Part shown: positions 46,282 through 56,482 of the stretch, one piece after another
How the letters are laid out: each line of letters starts with the position of its first letter
Numbering within the stretch: position 1 is the stretch's first letter
Assembly (NCBI GenBank): GCA_016124525.1
Contig: WGNO01000017.1
Coordinates: 1 to 64,000 of the forward strand
Source: Nostoc sp. RI_552
GTDB lineage: Bacteria > Cyanobacteriota > Cyanobacteriia > Cyanobacteriales > Nostocaceae
DNA length: 64,000 nucleotides
Direction: 5' to 3'
The notes under the pieces: model-generated
What the model was told of the DNA's origin: nothing
The model's input: the letters and a program-made list of their open reading frames with translations, nothing else
The model's database searches: none
Translations under genes and position numbers: made by a program

Positions 46282-47121
46282 ATGTCGGGGAAGTTAATAA
46301 TTCGAGAACGCTGTTTTGTCTGGGGACAGCGAACTTACCTTATGGGTGTTTTGAATGTAACACCAGATAGCTTCAGTGATGGCGGCGCATTCAATAACAG
46401 CGCTGCCGCTTTAGCACAGGCAAAAGCAATGGTAGCTGCTGGTGCTGACATCATCGACCTAGGGGGGCAATCCACTCGACCAGGAGCAAAGCAAATTACT
46501 TTAGCAGAGGAACTGCATCGGGTACTGCCCATATTGGAAGTTATACGACCAGAAATCACAGTGCCCATATCAATAGATACTACTAGAGCCACTGTAGCTA
46601 GAGCATCCATAGAAGCCGGGGCAGATATAATTAATGATATTTCTGGTGGCACATTTGACCTAGAAATGCTGCCAACAGTAGCAAGTTTAAATGTGCCAAT
46701 TGTCTTAATGCATATCCAAGGAACACCCCAGAAAATGCAGCAAATGACTAATTATCAAGATTTAATGGCAGATATTTCTAGTTTTTTAGCAGGGCAAATA
46801 TTAACAGCAACTACTGTAGGCATTGATAAAAGCAAAATCATTATTGATCCGGGCATTGGTTTTGCCAAAAACTATGGACAAAATTTAGAAATTTTGCGCC
46901 AATTACATAGATTAAAAGCGATAAATTGCCCTATTTTGGTAGGAGCATCCCGCAAAAGCTTCATTGGTCGCATCTTAAATCAACCAGACCCCAAAGCAAG
47001 GGTTTGGGGAACAGCAGCAGCTTGTTGTGCCGCTATTGCTCATGGCGCTGATATCCTCCGAGTTCACGATGTTCAAGAAATGCGCGATGTGTCACTAGTG
47101 GCTGATACAATGTTCCGGTAA
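46282..47121 (+). CDS. folP: dihydropteroate synthase
   Basis: Joins p-aminobenzoate to the pterin pyrophosphate in folate synthesis. 279 residues, with the diagnostic pterin site LMGVLNVTPDSFSDGG, GADIIDLGGQSTRPGA, the pABA loop and Mg-binding Asn, and PILVGASRKSFIGRIL with KxRS-like binding residues. Start ATG 46282. No other folate gene is adjacent. Confidence 0.95.
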   Translation: MSGKLIIRERCFVWGQRTYLMGVLNVTPDSFSDGGAFNNSAAALAQAKAMVAAGADIIDLGGQSTRPGAKQITLAEELHRVLPILEVIRPEITVPISIDTTRATVARASIEAGADIINDISGGTFDLEMLPTVASLNVPIVLMHIQGTPQKMQQMTNYQDLMADISSFLAGQILTATTVGIDKSKIIIDPGIGFAKNYGQNLEILRQLHRLKAINCPILVGASRKSFIGRILNQPDPKARVWGTAAACCAAIAHGADILRVHDVQEMRDVSLVADTMFR

Positions 47122-47144
47122 GAACAGTAATAGTTACTTCAGAA

Positions 47145-47987
47145 TTAAGCACCACCATTTTGAGATTTCCTGCCACTATTTTCTTGAACTATGGAATCAG
47201 CAATTAACTGGTCATATACTTCATTAGTTTTACTGGGGTCCACAAAGACAATTTTGGCATTATTACTCTCACCAAGCTTCTGGCTAGCGACAACATAATC
47301 TTGAGCTACAAGATACCTTAAGATTTCTTTGCTTTCAGGATGAGAACGTAAAGCTTCAGAAATTATCTGCATTGAGGTTTGAGTTCCTTGGGCTCTCTTA
47401 ATAGCAGCCTCACGTTCCCCCTCTGCTTCAGAAATTAGCGCCCGTTTTTTGATTTCCGCAGCTCGCTGTTCTTCCATTGATTTTCGTACACTTTCAGGGG
47501 GTGTAATGCTTTGAATATCCAACCTGAGAATCTCAACTCCCCAATCTGCTGTTGTTTGATTTAACTGATTTAAAATCGCTGTGTCCATTTCAGCACGGGA
47601 AATATTGGTTTCTTCTACAGTGTTCTGGGCGATAATTTCCCGGAGTGTCGTTGTCGCTAGTTGTGACAGAGACCCTTCGAGGTCGTCGATTTCGTAAAAA
47701 CTTTTCACCATATCCTTGATGCGCCAAAATAGGACAGCATCAATTTCCAGGTAAATGTTATCCCTGGTGATCACATTTTGAGGTTTGATGTCTAAAAACT
47801 TCTCACGCGTTGTATCCTCCATCACAATCTGATCCACCAAAGGTACAATAAAGTTAAGTCCAGGAGAAAGTGTGCGATGATACCGCCCCAATCTTTCTAC
47901 TAGGGCTTCGTTACCTTGATTAACAAGTTTTGCAGACCCTAAAGCATATCCTATCAGTGCTAAGACTATGGCTATAATTGGCTCCAT
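47145..47987 (-). CDS. SPFH/stomatin-prohibitin family membrane protein
   Basis: 280 residues: an N-terminal membrane anchor (PIIAIVLALIGYALG), then the SPFH domain (VERLGRYHRTLSPGLNFIVP, AVLFWRIKDMVKSFYEIDDL) and a coiled-coil stalk rich in EAEGEREAAIKRAQG. Forms ring-like oligomers at membrane microdomains and often guards proteases such as FtsH. No NfeD or protease gene is next to it. Convergent with folP. Confidence 0.9.
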   Translation of the reverse strand: MEPIIAIVLALIGYALGSAKLVNQGNEALVERLGRYHRTLSPGLNFIVPLVDQIVMEDTTREKFLDIKPQNVITRDNIYLEIDAVLFWRIKDMVKSFYEIDDLEGSLSQLATTTLREIIAQNTVEETNISRAEMDTAILNQLNQTTADWGVEILRLDIQSITPPESVRKSMEEQRAAEIKKRALISEAEGEREAAIKRAQGTQTSMQIISEALRSHPESKEILRYLVAQDYVVASQKLGESNNAKIVFVDPSKTNEVYDQLIADSIVQENSGRKSQNGGA

Positions 47988-48365
47988 ATATTCTCTCCTT
48001 TAGCTTTTGTGCAAATTTTGGTGTAAAATGATATATTACTACCTTATATCCACACTTCAATTTAACATTTTTGGTTTGTGATTTTATAAACCCTAATGGT
48101 GCTGTTTAAAAACAAACCATGATTAAACTTTTAGCTTTTATATACGCAGGATATTTTGACAGCACCCAATTGTCAATACACCACCTTGATTACGTGCTGG
48201 CAAAATGTAAGCATTTTTGAATTGGACGTTAAATTAATTAACCTGAACAACTTCCCCAAAAGAGACAGGCCTTTGGCCTCAGATTTGAATCATTGGAAAC
48301 AAAGACAATATGTTTAAAGCCAGGGGCTTTGGCTTTTTTTCCGGCAAATGGCTCACAGTAAATTG
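47988..48365. other. intergenic region with two hairpins near its right end
   Basis: 378 bases. AGGCC-TTT-GGCCT lies at 48270-48282. AAAGCC (48317-48322) pairs with GGCTTT (48332-48337), bordered by a seven-base T-run on the plus strand and an A-run on the minus strand. They follow the stop of the hydrolase gene on the minus strand and probably end its transcript. The rest is featureless. Confidence 0.45.
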
Positions 48366-49994
48366 TCAATTAATCATAAAACTGAGCCAAGGTTGGATCT
48401 TTTTTGGTACATCAGAATTCAAACGTAGAGGTAGTTCGGCTGTAGAAAGAGATTGGGCGTAAGCGGGTGTCAAAAATGGTTGATAAATCTCTGCCTCCGG
48501 TGTGTCTTGCTTGATAAATGCTAAACTAACACCACGAATCAACTGCCGTAAATACTTGGTTTCTTCCCCTCGCTTTTCTGTGACTATGGCAGCTGCTGCA
48601 CCCACAGGATATGCTGGATCGGTAACACTCAAGTGAGTGGCACCAATGGCTGCTAACAGATATTTAACACCCTGGAGTTGCTGAAAAGGTCTAATTTGAT
48701 GGGTCAAGGCTGGGGTGAGTGCATCTTCAGTGCCAGCTAAAATTAATACAGGGCTGGCAATTTTACTCAAACCATTGCTACCAAACAGTTTACCAACAAG
48801 CGGGTTAAAAGCCATCGCACTCTTGACTCGCCGGTCCCGTAAATCTAATAATTTATTTTCTTTTAAACTGGTCACTGCACACTGTAACCAATCCCCTGGT
48901 GATTGGCCAAAGGAAAGAGAAGTTTTACAGAACTCTCGCAATTCTTTTAAGTCTAATTGTCCACCTACCAGGGCTAAAGCAGTATAGCCTCCTAAAGAGT
49001 GACCAATAACAGTTACTTTGTTGGTATTAAGTTGGCCTTGAAGTTGTCCCGATTGAGTATTGAGTTTTTCTAATGCGTTGAGCAAGAAGCTGACATCTTT
49101 TGGTCTATCAATAAATTCATTAGCTGGTAGTATTTCTGTCAAATTCATTTGATTTGAAGCCTGATTGATGGCTACAGAGTTACTACCAGAATGTTCAATT
49201 GCTGCAACTGTAATTCCGTGACTAGCTAGATGATGGGCTAAATAGCCAAAGATTCGACGATTGGCTCCAAACCCGTGAGAAATTACTACCAGTGAACCTG
49301 GGGTGTCATTTTGACTCCAATAAATGTCTACAGGAATGATGCGATTTCGTTTTTGATCTTGTAAGGTGAGTGTCTGCTGCTGAACTCTGTTTTTTCCCGG
49401 AGCTGCTGGATCAAAGGCTGCCTCAAAAGCTGTAGTATTTCTTACTAATAATTCTCTTGCTAGCAAAACCCCAAGGGCTTGGTTTTGCAGATTATTGGCG
49501 TTATATTTGAGGGCAATTTCCAGTGCTTGAGTTGCATCTACAGTTATATTTTTTTCTGGATAGGCTCGCAAAAAACCAATTGCACTTAAACCGTTGACTT
49601 GACGTACAGACAGATAAAGTGTGGATTTAAGTGTTTCTATGGTACTACCTGGTATTGCTGTTCCCAAAGACTCAATTAATTGTCTACCTTGTGGCGATCG
49701 CACCAGATCATCAACGAATTTGTCTGCAAAATCAGCATTTATTTGTAACTTTCCATACAGTAATTCCCTGACTTTGGGAGTGAATACAAAGCTATAAAGT
49801 TGCAGATGTTCTGGCAGTTTACCTGTTTCGGCAAACTTTTCTAAATCAGCGATCGCCATAGACTGCTGAAATACCCCTAAACGAATAGTAATTGTTTCTG
49901 CTGCTCTAGTACTAGGAATACCCACACCCCAACTTGCAGCCAAGGTGAGGCTGCAAAGTAATCCTTTGAAAAACATACCAAGCCAAAAGTACAT
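48366..49994 (-). CDS. exported alpha/beta hydrolase with N-terminal DUF1400 domain
   Basis: 542 residues. Signal peptide at about 1-31 (FFKGLLCSLTLAASWGVG, then TRAAE). The DUF1400 region (about 35-170) is found almost only in cyanobacteria: TIRLGVFQQSMAIADLEKFA and GRQLIESLGTAIPG. The hydrolase domain has the nucleophile elbow GHSLGGY, oxyanion-side VVISHGFGANRRIFGYL and a C-terminal catalytic His in GATHLSVTDP. Probably a periplasmic lipase or esterase; substrate unknown. Monocistronic. Confidence 0.88.
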   Translation of the reverse strand: MYFWLGMFFKGLLCSLTLAASWGVGIPSTRAAETITIRLGVFQQSMAIADLEKFAETGKLPEHLQLYSFVFTPKVRELLYGKLQINADFADKFVDDLVRSPQGRQLIESLGTAIPGSTIETLKSTLYLSVRQVNGLSAIGFLRAYPEKNITVDATQALEIALKYNANNLQNQALGVLLARELLVRNTTAFEAAFDPAAPGKNRVQQQTLTLQDQKRNRIIPVDIYWSQNDTPGSLVVISHGFGANRRIFGYLAHHLASHGITVAAIEHSGSNSVAINQASNQMNLTEILPANEFIDRPKDVSFLLNALEKLNTQSGQLQGQLNTNKVTVIGHSLGGYTALALVGGQLDLKELREFCKTSLSFGQSPGDWLQCAVTSLKENKLLDLRDRRVKSAMAFNPLVGKLFGSNGLSKIASPVLILAGTEDALTPALTHQIRPFQQLQGVKYLLAAIGATHLSVTDPAYPVGAAAAIVTEKRGEETKYLRQLIRGVSLAFIKQDTPEAEIYQPFLTPAYAQSLSTAELPLRLNSDVPKKIQPWLSFMIN

Positions 49995-50106
49995 ACAATC
50001 AAATTATTGAAAAGGTAGTTTCATTAATTGACCACCAATATAGGTTTGAAGTTGCGATCTACTTGGTAGCAGGTCTGAACAACTTCAAACTGATAATTTT
50101 TTCAGC

Positions 50107-51564
50107 TTAAAACAAACCGAATATAGCTCTGAACACTCCCAGCAAACTACCGAGAGGATTGACCACTGTACCCACAGTGTCACCAGTCTGGGCTAAAGCA
50201 GAACGGTTGACGATGACAACATCATTATTCCGGAGTATGGGATTATTTTCGTCATTAATTCCCTGAGAAAAATTAATTTTGACTTCCCGCTTAGTCACAG
50301 AACCATTAGGGTTGAGACGAACTAAATCCACAGTAGTTTTTCTAGCTCTAGAATCGTTGAATCCACCTGCTGCTAATAATGCTTGATTTAACGAGCTATT
50401 AGGTTGAATTTCTACAGTTCCCGGTCTTTTAACTTCGCCTACCACACCAACTCGAATTTTAGCAGGAGACAAAGTAGTAGTAGCTAATTGAGTAGCTTCT
50501 GCTGGGTTTATCTCAGTTGCAGTTGGAATAAGCACTGTATCCCCGTCTTGCAAAATAATGTCTTGATTGACATCACCAGCTTGCAATAATTGCCAGAGGT
50601 TGATATCTATAATTTGTTCTGAACCAGTTTTTGTGGGTCGGCGCAGCTTCAGGTTACGAACATCAGCTTGGGATGTAATTCCCCCGGCTAATTGCAGTGC
50701 TCTCATCACAGTGGGTATACCACCTCCATCCCCTTGTCCACCGCCAACTAAATATGAACCGGGACGATTAACTTCTCCAATAATTGCCACAGTGCGGGTT
50801 GACGTTGGGTTAGCGGCAAAGTTAGCTGAAAACAGATTCCGGGCTTCTGCTATGTTCAAAGTAGTTGCAGTAGGCACAAAAATGGTGTCACCATCCCGTA
50901 AAGTAATATCCTGATCTATCCGACCTGTCTGAATCAGTTCCTTCAAATTAAGATTCACAACTTGCTCGGAAGAACGTCCTACTTTACGTCTTAATTCTAC
51001 TTGAGTTACATCTGCTGCCAAAGTTACACCTTGGGCTGTAGTCAGCGCTGCTAATACAGTGGGGTATTGTACACCGGGATTATTACCCGCGCCTCCTTGC
51101 AAGCTCAAAGTATAAGCTCCAGGACGTGTAACTTCCCCTGCAACCAAAATATTGACAGGACGGGGTGATAACAGGTTAACTGAAATCAAGGGACGTTTGA
51201 GAAAGCGAGAATACCTCCTGGCAATTTCATCAGCAGCCTGTTCCGTGGTTAAACCCAGAACAGGTACACTACCAATTAAAGGTAGGTTGATTGACCCCCC
51301 AGGAGGTATTTGATATTCCCCAGTATATTCTGGTACTTCAAAAACGTTAACCCGAATGAGATCACCCCCTCCCAATGTATAATTAGTAATGATTTGTTTA
51401 CTTTGTGATATTTGTTTTTCTGTTGGCACCATTGGTTGTGTGCTGGGGAAGATTGGTAGTCCCTGAGCTATGGTGGCGGACGGCCCAGCAACATGGACAG
51501 CAGTTAACAAAGCCGCACCTAAAAATGGCTGGGTGAGGGACTTGAGTAAACCTGTTTTCAACAT
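50107..51564 (-). CDS. polysaccharide biosynthesis/export protein (Wza-like OPX, SLBB domains)
   Basis: 485 residues from ATG 51562-51564, which has AGGTG four bases upstream; ATG 51597 has none. Signal peptide about 1-35. The export domain (about 60-140) has LGGGDLIRVNVFEVPEYTGE and SVNLLSPRPVNILVAGEVTR. At least three SLBB-type repeats follow, each with a RPG(A/S/T) motif (GEVTRPGAYTLS, GEVNRPGSYLVG, GEVKRPGTVEIQ). Outer-membrane partner for exopolysaccharide export. No Wzc/Wzx/Wzy gene is beside it, so it is an orphan here. Confidence 0.9.
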   Translation of the reverse strand: MLKTGLLKSLTQPFLGAALLTAVHVAGPSATIAQGLPIFPSTQPMVPTEKQISQSKQIITNYTLGGGDLIRVNVFEVPEYTGEYQIPPGGSINLPLIGSVPVLGLTTEQAADEIARRYSRFLKRPLISVNLLSPRPVNILVAGEVTRPGAYTLSLQGGAGNNPGVQYPTVLAALTTAQGVTLAADVTQVELRRKVGRSSEQVVNLNLKELIQTGRIDQDITLRDGDTIFVPTATTLNIAEARNLFSANFAANPTSTRTVAIIGEVNRPGSYLVGGGQGDGGGIPTVMRALQLAGGITSQADVRNLKLRRPTKTGSEQIIDINLWQLLQAGDVNQDIILQDGDTVLIPTATEINPAEATQLATTTLSPAKIRVGVVGEVKRPGTVEIQPNSSLNQALLAAGGFNDSRARKTTVDLVRLNPNGSVTKREVKINFSQGINDENNPILRNNDVVIVNRSALAQTGDTVGTVVNPLGSLLGVFRAIFGLF

Positions 51565-51597
51565 ATTCACCTGAGATTCTGAAAATGTGATCTGCAT

Positions 51598-52338
51598 ATT
51601 TTTCTGAATATTTTAATCTTGACTATACTTTATTCTTCAAGTTCCTAGATTCAATTGCTTGGACATTCTTATTTTCATAACAAAGTCTAATTGTCCGGAT
51701 GCCTATTATGTTTATGTTTTAAGTTTTAGTTAAGTTAACTTAAAAAGAAATCAGTACTTTAAGTCTCGATAAGTTCACCGGTATTATAATTGATTGACAG
51801 TCAGGAACATAGGATTGTGTGAGTCGTAAAAATAAGGTGAATAAATTTCTTTCCATAGTACCCAGTAAGGTAACTCAGATAATATAACAAAAGTGCTTTA
51901 TTTAGAAATATTGTAACAATATGAAGATAAACTTTTGCTATTATAATATCTCGTGTTTTTCGACAAATTCCTGTACTAATAATTTTAATTAACAGATTGA
52001 TAACATTTTAGATAATAGGAGAGAAATGTATATAAATTATTTTTCCCCTTTCACAATTAAGGCACATGATTCCCAAGAACAGTTTTAAAAGCCTAGTTTT
52101 GCCAGCCCCATTTAGACCCCATAACCGAAAGTTTCCCCTTTACAAAGTTGAAGGAAACAGCTTTTGAGAGATATAAGTTTTTGATTTAACCAAAAAACCG
52201 TGGCGTAGAATTTTCGCAAATCAGCAGTGAGGACTACTGACGAATCGTCAATACTATTCAGTTGATAATCAGAGATGTGTACACCAAACTTCATCTCACA
52301 AATACCACTACAAACTCAGTGTTTTTTGTTTCACTATT
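51598..52338. other. 741-base intergenic region without recognised genes
   Basis: A+T-rich. It holds the promoter of the export gene at the left. A 60-codon minus-strand frame at 52112-52294 has no support. No hairpin or repeat of note. Confidence 0.35.
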
Positions 52339-52965
52339 CTATAGTATGCCCTTAGAACTGGGAATTGTACCAGCACGACGGGAGTCAATTTCCACCGCCA
52401 TTCGGGTTGCCCTCGCAAAAGCTTTAAATGTAGCTTCAATAATATGATGGGAGTTAATGCCATCCAGTTGACGAATGTGTAATGTCATTTGGCTATGGTT
52501 AACCAACGCCACAAAAAATTCCCGTACTAACTGGGTGTCATAAGTTCCCACTTGCTGGGTAGGAATTGCCAAACCATAGCTGAGATGAGGTCTACCAGAA
52601 AAGTCCAACGCCACTTGCACTAAGGCTTCATCCAACGGTGCGAGAAAATGGCCAAAACGAACGATACCTTTCCTATTACCGAGGGCTTGACTGAAAGCTT
52701 GCCCCAAAGTAATGCCCACATCTTCATTAGTGTGGTGATCATCAATTTCCCAGTCTCCCTGGGCTTGGATATTTAAGTCAATTAGCCCGTGGGAAGCAAT
52801 TTGATGCAACATATGATCCAAAAACGGAATTCCTGTTGCTGCCGTGCACATGCCTGTACCATCCAAATTGATATTAACTTTTACATCTGTTTCGCCTGTA
52901 GTGCGATGAACAGAAGCAGTGCGAGCATTGTGACTCAGAGGAATTTGGCGATCGCTTGTTGGCAT
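52339..52965 (-). CDS. hisB: imidazoleglycerol-phosphate dehydratase
   Basis: Histidine synthesis, dehydration of imidazole glycerol phosphate. 208 residues; a monofunctional enzyme as in other cyanobacteria. Manganese-binding His/Glu motifs: [27 protein letters not shown], and the second half [14 protein letters not shown]; the tail [13 protein letters not shown] is conserved. Its ATG 52963-52965 is preceded one base upstream by an ACTGGGG-type heptamer array, leaving no Shine-Dalgarno sequence. Confidence 0.96.
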   Translation of the reverse strand: MPTSDRQIPLSHNARTASVHRTTGETDVKVNINLDGTGMCTAATGIPFLDHMLHQIASHGLIDLNIQAQGDWEIDDHHTNEDVGITLGQAFSQALGNRKGIVRFGHFLAPLDEALVQVALDFSGRPHLSYGLAIPTQQVGTYDTQLVREFFVALVNHSQMTLHIRQLDGINSHHIIEATFKAFARATRMAVEIDSRRAGTIPSSKGIL

Positions 52966-52966
52966 A

Positions 52967-52994
52967 ACTGGGGAATAGGGTATGGGGACTGGGG
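52967..52994. repeat. heptamer array, four ACTGGGG-type units abutting the hisB start
   Basis: ACTGGGG, AATAGGG, TATGGGG and ACTGGGG run in phase, one base from the hisB ATG (minus strand). Partial TGACTAATGATTAAT units follow at 52998. It is an STRR1-type (CCCCAGT) array. Confidence 0.75.
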
Positions 52995-53014
52995 AAATGA
53001 CTAATGATTAATTA

Positions 53015-53791
53015 TTACATTCCCATGATTTCATATCCTGCATCTACATACAAAACTTGCCCTGTAATACCACTAGCTAAATCGCTAGACAAGAAAGCTG
53101 CGGTATTGCCTACTTCTTGTTGCGTCACAGTGCGTCGCAGAGGAGCTACCTCTTCTACATGGTGAATCATATCTAAAATTCCACCCACTGCCGAAGAAGC
53201 CAATGTCCGTATCGGCCCGGCGGAAATAGCATTTACTCGAATGTTTTGCGGACCCAGTTCAGCCGCTAAATAGCGCACACTAGCTTCTAATCCGGCTTTA
53301 GCTACCCCCATAACGTTATAGTTAGGAACCGCCCTCACGCCTCCCAAGTATGTCAGGGTGATGATGCTACCCCCTTCTGTCATCAGAGGTTTAGCTGCAC
53401 CGCTTAACTGCACTAGGGAGTAGGTGCTGATTTCTAAAGCAGTTTTGAAACCAGAACGTGAGGTTTGGCTAAAATTACCACTCAAATCGTCTTTGTTAGC
53501 AAAAGCTAAACAGTGGATAAGGATGTCCAATCTTCCCCACTTATCCCTCACTACTTCAAATGTAGACTCCACCTGTGCGTCATCTTGGACATTACAGGGA
53601 ACAAATAAGCTGGGGTTCAGAGGTTCTACCAATTCCGCGACCTTTTTCTCCATCTTACCTCGGTCATCTGGCAAGTAGGTAATACCTAGGTTAGCTCCTG
53701 CTTTGTGCAGTTGTTGAGCAATTCCCCAGGCAATGGAGCGGTTATTAGCAATGCCTGTCACCAGGGCATTTTTTCCAGTCAGATTAAGCAT
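53015..53791 (-). CDS. fabI: enoyl-[acyl-carrier-protein] reductase (NADH)
   Basis: Last reduction of fatty-acid elongation. 258 residues from ATG 53789-53791, MLNLTGKNALVTGIANNRSI, which carries the FabI-type Rossmann start TGIANNRSIAWGIA; a TTG at 53812 is rejected. The catalytic Tyr-x6-Lys is YNVMGVAK, with RVNAISAGPIRTLAS closing the substrate site. It is upstream of hisB on the same strand (49 bases), but the heptamer array between suggests separate expression. Confidence 0.96.
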   Translation of the reverse strand: MLNLTGKNALVTGIANNRSIAWGIAQQLHKAGANLGITYLPDDRGKMEKKVAELVEPLNPSLFVPCNVQDDAQVESTFEVVRDKWGRLDILIHCLAFANKDDLSGNFSQTSRSGFKTALEISTYSLVQLSGAAKPLMTEGGSIITLTYLGGVRAVPNYNVMGVAKAGLEASVRYLAAELGPQNIRVNAISAGPIRTLASSAVGGILDMIHHVEEVAPLRRTVTQQEVGNTAAFLSSDLASGITGQVLYVDAGYEIMGM

Positions 53792-54166
53792 AGAAACTGT
53801 GAATGTAATCAATCATTAGGAGCATACTAGAATCTGAGGCAAGTTTGTCTTGCTTCTGCACATCATTTCTGAAAATGATGATTACCTAGACTCTTTTCTG
53901 CAAATTTTCCCCACATAATCCCAAAGGCATTCTCAAGATCTTGTGAATTTTTCACCAAAAAACCTGATGACCACAACTGTGCAAGTACTCATAACAACTA
54001 CTAGCTAAAAACATCAAAAATTATGTATCATTATGAACAAATAAATATGAAGTTATGGCTTTGAGTATAGGAATGTACAGAAAGGTTGACGGTGCTTTAT
54101 TGATTTTTCAGGTGTATTCTTAGGTAATCAGTTTTTGTTTTTCCGGCGTTGGGTAGGGGAAGGGAG
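53792..54166. promoter_or_regulatory. fabI-ntcA divergent intergenic region
   Basis: 375 bases. It holds the promoters of fabI (minus) and ntcA (plus). The one recognisable element is the NtcA box at 54065-54078. No ORF. Confidence 0.5.
54065..54078 (+). promoter_or_regulatory. NtcA-binding box upstream of ntcA (autoregulation)
   Basis: GTATAGGAATGTAC is a full GTA-N8-TAC NtcA core, 89 bases before the ntcA ATG. A weak -10-like TATTGA lies at 54098-54103, about 20 bases downstream, the normal distance for a class II NtcA-activated promoter. Autoregulation of ntcA is established in Anabaena. Confidence 0.65.
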
Positions 54167-54838
54167 ATGATCGTGACACAAGATAAAGCCCTAGCAAATG
54201 TATTTCGTCAGATGGCGACCGGAGCATTTCCTCCAGTTGTAGAAACATTTGAACGCAATAAAACAATATTTTTTCCCGGCGATCCTGCTGAACGAGTTTA
54301 TTTTCTTTTGAAGGGTGCTGTGAAACTTTCCAGGGTATACGAGGCAGGAGAGGAAATAACGGTAGCACTGCTGCGGGAAAATAGTGTTTTTGGTGTGTTA
54401 TCATTACTGACGGGAAATAAATCAGATAGATTTTACCATGCAGTCGCATTTACCCCTGTAGAGTTGCTCTCAGCCCCAATTGAACAGGTGGAGCAAGCAT
54501 TTAAGGAAAACCCAGAACTATCAATGTTAATGCTGCGGGGGCTATCTTCGCGTATTTTACAGACAGAGATGATGATTGAAACCTTGGCTCATCGCGATAT
54601 GGGTTCGAGATTAGTGAGTTTCTTGTTAATTCTTTGTCGTGATTTTGGTGTTCCTTGTCCAGACGGGATTACTATTGATCTAAAGCTATCTCACCAGGCT
54701 ATCGCTGAAGCCATTGGTTCAACTCGGGTAACCGTAACTAGGTTACTAGGGGATTTACGTGAGAAAAAAATGATTTCAATCCACAAAAAGAAGATTACCG
54801 TACATAAACCTGTATCCTTAAGCAAGCAGTTCACTTAA
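54167..54838 (+). CDS. ntcA: global nitrogen regulator NtcA
   Basis: CRP-family activator that senses 2-oxoglutarate and controls nitrogen assimilation and, in heterocystous strains, differentiation. 223 residues from ATG 54167 with AAGGGAG just upstream. Effector domain with [21 protein letters not shown]-terminal helix-turn-helix [20 protein letters not shown], the invariant NtcA recognition helix. Monocistronic. Confidence 0.98.
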   Translation: MIVTQDKALANVFRQMATGAFPPVVETFERNKTIFFPGDPAERVYFLLKGAVKLSRVYEAGEEITVALLRENSVFGVLSLLTGNKSDRFYHAVAFTPVELLSAPIEQVEQAFKENPELSMLMLRGLSSRILQTEMMIETLAHRDMGSRLVSFLLILCRDFGVPCPDGITIDLKLSHQAIAEAIGSTRVTVTRLLGDLREKKMISIHKKKITVHKPVSLSKQFT

Positions 54839-55008
54839 AATCAATTAGGGAAGGTGGAGTGGCAAGCGTTGTGTTCTTAAAAATTACACCCACAGATGGA
54901 GGTAAGTATAACATCCTGAGTGGTTTGAGCTATTGCCTGTTTTCCATCTTTCACAAGACAATGATTGAAAGTAGTAGGCTGTGTCTGGAAACATTGCGGT
55001 AGCTAAAG

Positions 55009-56415
55009 ATGACCACCGGGTACATCCTGATAGCAGCGATTTTAATTTTGGGGGGCGTAATTGCCACTGTGGGTGACCGCATTGGCACACGAGTTGGTAA
55101 AGCACGCCTCTCACTGTTTAACCTTCGTCCTAAAAAAACTGCTGTACTAGTAACTATATTTACTGGTGGATTAATTTCGGCATCAACTTTGGGGATATTA
55201 TTTGCTGCTGATGAAAAGTTACGCCAAGGCGTATTTGAACTGGAAGATATTCAAAAAGACCTAAGAAACAAGCGGGAACAGCTAAAAGTTGCAGAAACTC
55301 AAAAAAGTCAAGTAGAGAAAAAGTTAAACAAAGCTAGAATTGCACAAATCAACGCACAACGAGACTTAGAGATAATCAATAAAACTTTACAAGCAGCTAA
55401 CGCTAAACAAAAAGCAACACAAAGTCAACTTCAAAGTACTCAAAACCAGCTAGGTGAAGTAGTAAATCAGTATCAAAAAGCTATAACTGAACTCCAAAGA
55501 GTTTACGATCAAATCAAAACATTCCAGGCGGCCATTGAAGAATTGAAGGCAGAACGCAAACGACTTTATGCAGAAGCTAAAATAGCTATTGAGGAAGCTA
55601 AAACAGCTATTGACCAACGCGATCGCAAAATTGCTCAACTCGATGGACTGATTAAAAAGCGCAATCAGCAAATTGCTTTGCGAGGGCAAGTCATTACCAA
55701 AAGAGAGTCCCGCCTCAAAGAACTAGAAAAACAACAAAATTATTTAGAACAAGAAGTGGCAAGACTGGAAAAATATTATCAGTCTTATCGTGACCTGCGT
55801 TTAGGTAAACTCGCACTCGTTCGCAATCAAGTTCTAGCTGCTAATGTCGTTCGCGTTAATCAAGCCACCACAGCCCGTCAAGCCGTAATCCGACTTTTGC
55901 AAGCAGCTAACCGCAATGCCAACATCCAATTAACTGAACCCGGGGAGAAACCCACAAATAAAGAGCTTCTCAGGGTTACCGAAGAAAGAGTTAAACAACT
56001 CAGCCAGCAAATTCAAGATGGTCGAGAGTACGTTGTGCGAATCTTCTCTGCTGGCAATTACGTCAGGGGAGAAAACCAGATAGAATTTTTTGCGGATGCA
56101 TCTCGAAATCAACTGGTTTTTTCACAAGGGGAGATATTGGCTACAACCACTGCCGATCCCAAAATTATGTCCTCCTATCAGCTATCCCAAAGACTTGATC
56201 TGCTGATTTCTGCTTCGGAATTTCGAGCCCGTAATGCCGGAATTGTCGAGGGCGTATTAAGAGAGGGTGCTCATTTACGCTTTTTCTTACAACTAAGACA
56301 GTATGATCATCCATTAGAAATAAAGGCCATCGCTATGGAAGACACCTATACAGCAGGTCCTTTAAGAATAAAACTTTTGGCAATTTTAAACGGCGTAGTT
56401 GTTTTTAGCACCTAA
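55009..56415 (+). CDS. DUF3084 membrane-anchored coiled-coil protein
   Basis: 468 residues. Two membrane helices near the N terminus (about 4-22 and 45-66) enclose a short basic loop RVGKARLSLFNLRPKKTAVL. Residues about 70-270 are a long coiled coil (Gln/Lys/Glu/Ala heptads). The C-terminal 190 residues form a conserved globular DUF3084 part (VRIFSAGNYVRGENQIEFFA). Orthologues are widespread in cyanobacteria; function unknown. The YqgF-like gene follows 67 bases downstream, a conserved pair as I recall. Confidence 0.85.
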   Translation: MTTGYILIAAILILGGVIATVGDRIGTRVGKARLSLFNLRPKKTAVLVTIFTGGLISASTLGILFAADEKLRQGVFELEDIQKDLRNKREQLKVAETQKSQVEKKLNKARIAQINAQRDLEIINKTLQAANAKQKATQSQLQSTQNQLGEVVNQYQKAITELQRVYDQIKTFQAAIEELKAERKRLYAEAKIAIEEAKTAIDQRDRKIAQLDGLIKKRNQQIALRGQVITKRESRLKELEKQQNYLEQEVARLEKYYQSYRDLRLGKLALVRNQVLAANVVRVNQATTARQAVIRLLQAANRNANIQLTEPGEKPTNKELLRVTEERVKQLSQQIQDGREYVVRIFSAGNYVRGENQIEFFADASRNQLVFSQGEILATTTADPKIMSSYQLSQRLDLLISASEFRARNAGIVEGVLREGAHLRFFLQLRQYDHPLEIKAIAMEDTYTAGPLRIKLLAILNGVVVFST

Positions 56416-56482
56416 TAAAAAATAATTAAATAAAGGAAAGTGTAACCAGGAATCAACCCTTAAATATAAATGAGTATTTATT

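Noticed and set aside
52112-52294. 60-codon minus-strand frame upstream of the export gene
   Set aside because: No coding signature and no ribosome site; lies in an otherwise featureless region.
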